From assembly GCF_037176765.1 (NCBI RefSeq), contig NC_090021.1:147803074-147867073 (forward strand): DNA of 64,000 bases, read 5' to 3'. Shown here piece by piece: positions 38,993 to 64,000 of the stretch (position 1 is the stretch's first letter; each line of letters begins with the position of its first letter). The notes beneath the pieces were generated by a model that saw nothing but the letters and a program-made list of their open reading frames with translations, was not told the origin of the DNA and did not search any database. This DNA is from Anolis sagrei (lineage: Eukaryota; Chordata; Lepidosauria; Squamata; Anolidae). The position numbers and the translations under genes were made by a program.

Positions 38993-39660
38993 GGTCCTTC
39001 TACACTGCCATATAAAATCTAGGTTAACTGCTTTGAACTAGATTATATGGCAGTGTAGAAGGGGCCACAGAGACCATGAAGGAGTAGGCCAGGCTGCTGA
39101 CCTACAATTGTGAACCCTTCTGCACTGCCATATATTATCATTATCTGCTAAAAACAGGATTATATGAGTCTACACTACCATATAATACAGTTCAAAGCAG
39201 ATAATCTGGATTTTATATAGCAGTGTAGAAGGGGCATGGGGGCCCTTCAACACAGTCATTTAACCCAGAATATCAATGCAGATAATCCAGAATATCTGCT
39301 TTGAACAGGATTATCTGAGTCCACACTACCATATAATCCAGTTCAATGTTGATTTTGTACAGCTGTGTGGAAGGAGCCTGAGTCCACACTGTCATATAAT
39401 CCAGTTCAATGTGGATTTTGTACAGCTATGTGGAAGGGGCCTGAGTCCACACTGTCATATAATCCAGTTCAATGTGGATTTTGTACAGCTGTGTGGAAGA
39501 GACCTCTAAGGCCCCTTTCACACAGCTGAATAAATTCCCACATTTTCTGCTTTGAACTGGGATATATTGCAGTGTGGACTCTGATAACCTAGTTCAAAGC
39601 AGATATTGTGGGTTTTTCTACCTTGATATTCTAGGATATAGGGCTGTGTGGAAGGGCTCA
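38993..39660. mobile_element. Cluster of MITEs (CTTCTACACTGCC family) with a 63-bp tandem unit
   Basis: Compact palindromic copies lie at about 38995-39068 and 39110-39236. A longer relative starts at about 39240. At 39317-39505 a unit of 63 bases (GAGTCCACACTGTCATATAA... ending GTGTGGAAGGGGCCT) is repeated three times. Its length is a multiple of three, so it makes a spurious open frame of repeated peptide. Another copy follows at about 39510-39658. Confidence 0.65.
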
Positions 39661-39990
39661 AAGAAGAAAGCAACTTGTTCTTCTGCGTGGGCTTACTTGG
39701 TCCTTGGACCCAAAGACTAAGTATCTGCGTGTACTCAGATAATGGATTGTTGTTTTGCTGTATTGTTGTATTGATGTTTTTGATGTTAATTAATTGATAT
39801 TACTGTTTTAAATGACTAATGATTTTGTACTGTGTTGTTGATACTGGTTGTTAACCGCTTTGAGTCGCCTGATGGCTGAGAAGAGCGGTATACAAGTGAA
39901 GTAAATAAATAATAAATAAATAATCCAGATATTGTGGGATTTTCTGCATTGATATCCTGGGTTCTATGTCTGTGTGGAAGGGCCCTAAGT
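39661..39990 (+). mobile_element. L2-type 3' tail within MITE sequence
   Basis: At about 39725-39925 a + strand tail (GTTAACCGCTTTGAGTCGCC, GAGCGGTATACAAGTG, then AATAAATAAATAAT). MITE text (CCAGATATTGTGGGATTTTC) resumes after it, so the LINE tail was inserted into a MITE. Confidence 0.5.
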
Positions 39991-40347
39991 CATCTATTCC
40001 AGTTCAAAACAGATCATGTGGGGGCCCTTCTGGAGGAGACGTAGTTTTAAAAGGGAATTTTCAGAGATGTTCCAATGCTCATATGCTCATTCACTGCCAC
40101 ATTGCCCTATTTCTGCAGTATGCCTATGTTTACAAAAAATGCTGATTGAGAAATCAGTGCTCCAGAGAAGAAGTTACTATTCAAGGATAACAGTACATCC
40201 GTTCCAACTAGCTGGTGGCTAGTTAGAACTCCCAAGTTTCCCAGTAGCTCTGGAGTCATGTTGGCAACCGACTAACAGATAAATTGATTCATTAAGACAG
40301 TCATGGTCAGAGAACAATGGACTATAGTTCTTCTATAGTTGTGGCAT

Positions 40348-40600
40348 TGTTAGGATCCCACGTGTGCTATTATGTCAATCAAAATCATAAACCACCAATG
40401 AGGAACCATCGAGCTATCTTAGACCAATGAAATTATTTGTCTTTGGGAACCAATGAGAATGTACGTGCCAAAAATGATAAAAACCCTGCAGTCCCAATGG
40501 AATTGCGACAAACCCTTTGATTGCATTCCTGTATGCTTCTTTGTCGATATTGCTAGGCCCGCAATAAAGCTTTTGTAGTAAGAATCCAACTTATGGCTAC
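40348..40600 (+). mobile_element. Solo LTR-like fossil
   Basis: It starts TGTTAGGATCCC and has several CCAAT-type boxes (ACCAATGAGG, ACCAATGAAA, ACCAATGAGAA), a TATA-like GATAAAAACC and AATAAAGC near 40562: the U3-R layout of an LTR. The right end is uncertain and no target duplication was confirmed. No internal region adjoins it. Confidence 0.45.
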
Positions 40601-40659
40601 ATTGGGCCAATGAGTGGACTCATAAGCTTGTGCATTTGGAGTGTCCCTGCATCTATGTC

Positions 40660-40810
40660 CCTTCACTTCCACACAGCTCTTTATCCCAGAATATTAAAGC
40701 AGAAAACTCCACAATATCTGCTTTGAAATTGGGATATCTGAGTTCACACTTGGATAAAGTGGGATTTTCTGCCTTGATGTTCTGGGATATAGAGCCCTTA
40801 GGGAAGTTTT
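40660..40810. mobile_element. MITE remnant of the CTTCTACACTGCC family
   Basis: ACACAGCTCTTTATCCCAG, AATATCTGCTTTGAAATTGGG and a right part reading TGGGATATAGAGCCCTT: diverged ends of the same MITE family as at 38993. Confidence 0.5.
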
Positions 40811-40825
40811 CAAAGGATGACTTCA

Positions 40826-42007
40826 TCTATATAAATAAAAATGTAATGTCCGTTTGTGGGATTAACATAACTCAAAAACCACTGGGGGAATTGGCACCAA
40901 ATTTGGACACAAGACACCTAACAACCCAATGTATGTCCTTCACTCAAAAAATTGATTTTATCATTTGGGAGTTGTAGTTGCTGGGAATTATAGTTCACCT
41001 ACAATCAAAGAGCATGCTGAACTCCACCAATGATGGAATTGAACCGAACATAGTACATAGGACTCCCATGATCAACACAAAACACTAGAAGGGTTTGGTG
41101 GGCATTGACCTTGAGTTTGGGAGTTGTAGTTCACCAATATCCAGAGCGCACTGTGGACTGAAACAATGATGGATCTGGACCAAACTTGGCATGAATATTC
41201 CATATGCCCAAATATGAACACAGATGGAATTTGGGGGAAATTAACATTGCCATTTGGGAGTTGTCGCTACTGGGATTTATAGTTCACTTACAATCAAAGA
41301 GCATTCTGAACTCCACCAATGATGGAATTTAACCCAACGTGGCACACAGGACTCCCATGACCAACAGAAAACCCTAGAAGGGTTTGGTGGGCACTGACCT
41401 TGACTTTGCGAGATGTTGTTCACCAACATCCAGAGAGAACGGTGGACTCAAGCAATGATGGGTCTGGACCAAACTTGGCATGAATATTCCATATGCCCAA
41501 ATATGAACGCAGATGGAGTTTGGGGAAAATAAACCTTGCCATTTGGGAGTTGTAGCTGCTGGGATTTATAGTTCACCTACAATCAAAGAGCATTCTCAAC
41601 CCCACCAATGACAGAATTAGGGCAAACTTCCTACACAGAACCCCCATGACCAACAGAAAATACTTAAGGCCATCCAGTCCAACTCCCTTCACCAGGGCAA
41701 GAAAACGTAATCAAAGTGCCACCCAGCCATAGATATTGATAGATAGATATGATTCACACACACACACACACACAGATATAGTATCATAGATTTAAAAGGA
41801 ACCCCTAAAGAAGGACAATGATATGTTGCATATTCCAGAGTAGGCAAACCAGACAATCTCCACATCAACACTGACAAAGAAACAGCAAGAAATACTGTTT
41901 ACCCACAAGCATAAAGAAATTAGATATTAGAAACCAACACTTTCTCATTACTTTATTTTCCAGATCACCAGACTAGGCCACAGCAATGCGGGGCAGGGGA
42001 CGGCTTG
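40826..42007 (+). mobile_element. Non-autonomous Helitron (HeliBat-like), second copy
   Basis: It begins TCTATATAAATAAAAATG after an A and ends GGCTTG (a diverged CTAG) before T. The interior has the same repeated modules as the copy at 9122 (GGGAGTTGTAG, ATGGATCTGGACCAAACTTGG twice). It lacks both the hAT insertion and the SPIN-like end present in that copy. It includes a (CA)n run near 41755. Confidence 0.75.
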
Positions 42008-42665
42008 TGTTTAATATTTCCAAACTCTTAATATTACTTCAGGTCTCCAAAGGGCATGAGGAGCATCACATTTGGGAGTGAGTTGCTTTGTGTGGGATGT
42101 GGCAGTGTGGCATCTTAACCCTACACCACTGGAGAAATTACACTGTTTACCACCTGACATCCTGACATCCGCCAGGAAGTAGCAAACAATAGTGAAAGGA
42201 CCAAGGCAGTGACATCTCCAGCTCATCCCGTTTGCATATCAGCCAGCACGTCAATGACTTAAATCAAGAAACAGTTTTCTAAGATCTACAGACACACTTG
42301 CTGGAACACCTCAGCAAGCGGGAGTCCAAAAGTGGCAGGCTCAAACCCAGAACCTCAATCAGTGGCTGATACCAAATGAGAGACTCCCCCCCTGGGCGAC
42401 TTGGAAGGCACTGAACAGACTGCGCTCTGGCACCACGGGATGCAGAGCCAACCTCAAGAAATGGGGCTACAAAGTGGAATCCACGACATGCGAGTGTGGA
42501 GAGGAGCAAACCACAGACCACCTGCTGCAATGCATCCTGAGCCCTGCTACATGCACCATGGAGGACCTTCTTGCAGCAACACCAGAGGAACTCCAAGTGG
42601 CCAGATACTGGTCAAAGGACATTTAATCAACTATCAAGTTTGCAAACTTTGTGTTTTGTTTGTTT
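42008..42665 (+). mobile_element. LINE 3' end, + arm of an inverted pair
   Basis: The + strand encodes the C-terminal end of a LINE protein of the jockey/I kind: NLKKWGYKVESTTCECGEEQ, TTDHLLQCILSPATCTMEDL and LQVARYWSKDI before the stop. The Cys-x-Cys-Gly...His...Cys pattern is typical of such ends. A GTTTGTTTGTCTGTTTGTT tail follows. Confidence 0.7.
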
Positions 42666-42770
42666 GTCTGTTTGTTAAAAAATGCAATCCAGCTGTTTGG
42701 TCTGCTCCTAACACGATTTATTTATTTGTCGTGTCAGGGTAACCAGTCAATTGTATTACATTTCTAACAG

Positions 42771-43825
42771 AACAAAACAAACAAACAAACAGACAAAATA
42801 CAAAATTTGCGAGTTTGATAGTTGATTAAATGTCCTTTGACCAGTATCTGGCCACTTGGAGTGCCTCTGGTGTTGCTGCAAAAAGCTCCTCCATTGTGCT
42901 TGTAGCAGGGCTCAGGTTGCATTGCAGCAGGTGGTCAGTGATTTGCTCTTCTCCACACTCGCATGTCGAGGATTCCATTTTGTGGCCCCATTTCTTGAGG
43001 TTGGCTCTGCATCTCGTGGTGCCAGAGCGCAGTCTGTTCAGCGCCTTCCAAGTCACCCAGTCCTCTGTGTGCCCAGGGGGGGGGGGAGTCTCTCATTTGG
43101 TAACATCCATTGGTTGAGGTTCTGGGTTTGAGCCTGCCACTTTCGAGCTCTCGCTTGCTGAGGTGTTCCAGCGAGTGTCTCTGTAGATCTTAGAAAACTA
43201 TGTCTAGATTTAAGTTGTGATAATGCCGCGATAATGCGGCATGTCGGCATGTCTCATTAAGAGCCACATCCACTGTTTTAATGTGGTGAGATGTGTTCCA
43301 CACTGGGCATGCATACTCAGCAGCAGAGTAGCATAGCACAAGGGCAGATGTCTTCACTGTATCTGGTTGTGATCCCCAGGTTGTGCCAGTCAGCGTTCGT
43401 ATGATATTGTTTCTAGCGCCCACTTTTTGCTTGATATCCAGGCAGTGCTTCTTGTAGGTAAGAGCACGGTCCAGAGTGACTCCCAGGTATTTGGGTGTGC
43501 TGCAATGCTCCAGTGGGATTCCTTCCCAGGTGATCTTCAGAGCTCGGGATGCTTCTCTGTTCTTGAGATGAAAGGCACATGTCTGTGTTTTGGATGGGTT
43601 AGGGATCAGCTGGTTTTCCCTGTAATAGGCGGTAAGGGCACCTAGAGCTTCAGAGAGCTTCTGTTCAACCATCTCAAAGCTCCCTGCTTGAGCAGTAATG
43701 GCACGATCATCAGCATAGATGAAACTCTGTCCCTTCTGGCGGTGGCTGGTCATAACATGATACACAGTGGCTGGTCCTAACACGATAAATAAATAAAAAT
43801 TCTTAACCATAAGGTGCCCTTCCAC
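42771..43825 (-). mobile_element. LINE, RT to 3' end, - arm of an inverted pair
   Basis: The - strand encodes FIYADDRAITAQAGSFEMVE (catalytic YADD), PNPSKTQTCAFHLKN, PKYLGVTLDRALTYKKH, ALVLCYSAAEYACPVW and, in the 3' part, NLKKWGHKMESSTCECGEEQ and ARYWSKDI. The last ~430 bases are nearly the same as the + arm at 42241-42665 but inverted, so the two copies face each other across ~105 bases. It is 5'-truncated. Clade uncertain (jockey/I group by appearance). Confidence 0.78.
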
Positions 43826-43955
43826 ACTGCCCTATATCCCTGAATATCAAGGCATAAAATCCCACAGTATCTGCTTTGAACTGGATTAGCTGAGTCTACA
43901 CTGCCACTGTTCAAAGCAGAAAATGTGGGATTGTATTGAGCTGTGTGGAAGGGGA
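43813..43955. mobile_element. MITE of the CTTCTACACTGCC family next to the CDC5L promoter
   Basis: Ends read GGTGCCCTTCCACACTGCCC and AGCTGTGTGGAAGGGG (complementary). The body holds TATCTGCTTTGAACTGGATT. It ends about 90 bases before the NRF1-type site. Confidence 0.6.
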
Positions 43956-44029
43956 AACACGAGAAGGACAGTCCGGATTAAAGACAATCTTTCTTCTGTG
44001 ACGAGCAAAAGCACTTTGAAAGGGGACAA

Positions 44030-44215
44030 GGAGGGAGATCCAAGTGCGCATGCGCAGGGGAAACGGCGCCCCCTCCCTTCCCCGCGCGGCAACGTTCTCT
44101 TCCGTCGGCTTCCGGTGACGGAGGGGACTGCGCGCGCAGCCTGAGGCCTGACTTCTTGCCTCGCAGCCGTTTGCCCGTCGCCTCAGCTGCGTTCTCGCCC
44201 TCTCTCGCCGCCAAG
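44030..44215 (+). promoter_or_regulatory. CDC5L: CpG-rich promoter and 5' UTR of CDC5L with NRF1- and ETS-type sites
   Basis: A GC- and CpG-rich patch unlike its AT-rich surroundings. TGCGCATGCGCA (44045-44056) is a perfect NRF1-type palindrome. CTTCCGG (44109-44115) is an ETS-type site, overlapped by GTGACG (half CRE). No TATA box. This layout is typical of housekeeping genes. The CpG-rich patch continues past exon 1 to about 44360. Confidence 0.75.
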
Positions 44216-63668
<19,453 letters not shown>

Positions 63669-63804
63669 TAAAGTGGTAGAAAGACATTATGGGGCAATAG
63701 TAAGAGAGGAGCAAAGATGCAAATTTATTGCATCATACAATGCCTTGCTGTAGAACACCAACCAGGAGCAAAGGAGGAGAAATGTGGGTGACAAGTATCT
63801 AATC

Positions 63805-64000
63805 CAGTGGTTCTTAAAATGTGCTGCATGGAGCCCTTTGGGCTCTGTGCATACTTAGGAGCTCTGTGCTTTCCTCCTCTCTCCTCCTCCTCCTCCAAGT
63901 TTTCCCTCCTCTTTCCAGCTCCTCCATGCCCTCCCCAAATGCCCCCACCTCCCTGGCTGTGAAAAGTCTTTTTTCCTCCCTGCCCAGATCCTTTCCCCAA
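63805..64000. mobile_element. hAT-like element, left end only
   Basis: CAGTGGTTCTTAAAATGTGC resembles the left ends of hAT elements such as those at 4529 and 17262. The window ends before a right terminus. The rest is C/T-rich and has no coding signal. CDC5L intron 14. Confidence 0.4.

Noticed and set aside
39276-39509. Open frame with a repeated HIIQFNVDFVQLCGR peptide
   Set aside because: It follows from a 63-base tandem unit of MITE origin whose length is a multiple of three; no start context, splice sites or family.

Overview
The window is nuclear DNA from a squamate reptile, most likely a lizard. The basis is its repeat content: tRNA-derived SINEs of the Sauria/squamate type, BovB (RTE) LINEs, CR1, L2 and L1 LINEs, Penelope-like elements, SPIN-like and other hAT transposons with 8-bp target duplications, and HeliBat-like Helitrons. 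Genes are spliced, with long introns and clean GT-AG borders. The species cannot be fixed from the sequence alone.

Three host genes are present. (1) The 3' part of MMUT (methylmalonyl-CoA mutase) is on the + strand: its last five coding exons lie between 566 and 6015, covering the cobalamin-binding end of the enzyme, with a poly(A) signal at 6853. (2) A complete four-exon non-visual opsin of the neuropsin (OPN5-like) group is on the - strand, from 21487 down to 10673. Joining the exons by phase gives an open 346-residue receptor that keeps the retinal-binding lysine but carries I-R-F where most opsins have (D/E)RY. (3) CDC5L, the Myb-type core of the Prp19 spliceosome complex, is on the + strand from a CpG-rich promoter near 44.05 kb. 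Fourteen coding exons (44216-63590) give 698 residues in one continuous frame, and the gene runs off the right edge. MMUT and the opsin are convergent; the opsin and CDC5L are divergent. The three proteins do unrelated jobs (propionate catabolism, light sensing, splicing), so this is a gene neighbourhood and not a functional cluster.

Layout: 1-6.9 kb MMUT exons and introns with hAT elements; 6.9-10.5 kb intergenic repeats (interrupted SINE, CR1, Helitron); 10.5-21.7 kb opsin gene with introns full of Penelope-like, CR1, DIRS-like, SINE and hAT copies; 21.8-44.0 kb a gene-free stretch of about 22 kb made of BovB, L1, L2 and CR1 LINEs, a zinc-finger-ended LINE, LTR fossils, a gypsy-type gag fossil, MITE clusters and an inverted LINE pair; 44.05-64 kb CDC5L.

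The observations most worth a second look are the opsin with its altered DRY site, a hammerhead-ribozyme-like core in the Penelope-like copies, sequence shared between a SPIN-like hAT and a Helitron, and a direct repeat of about 110 bp on both sides of CDC5L exon 2. No prokaryotic system, CRISPR array or stand-alone tRNA/rRNA gene was seen.
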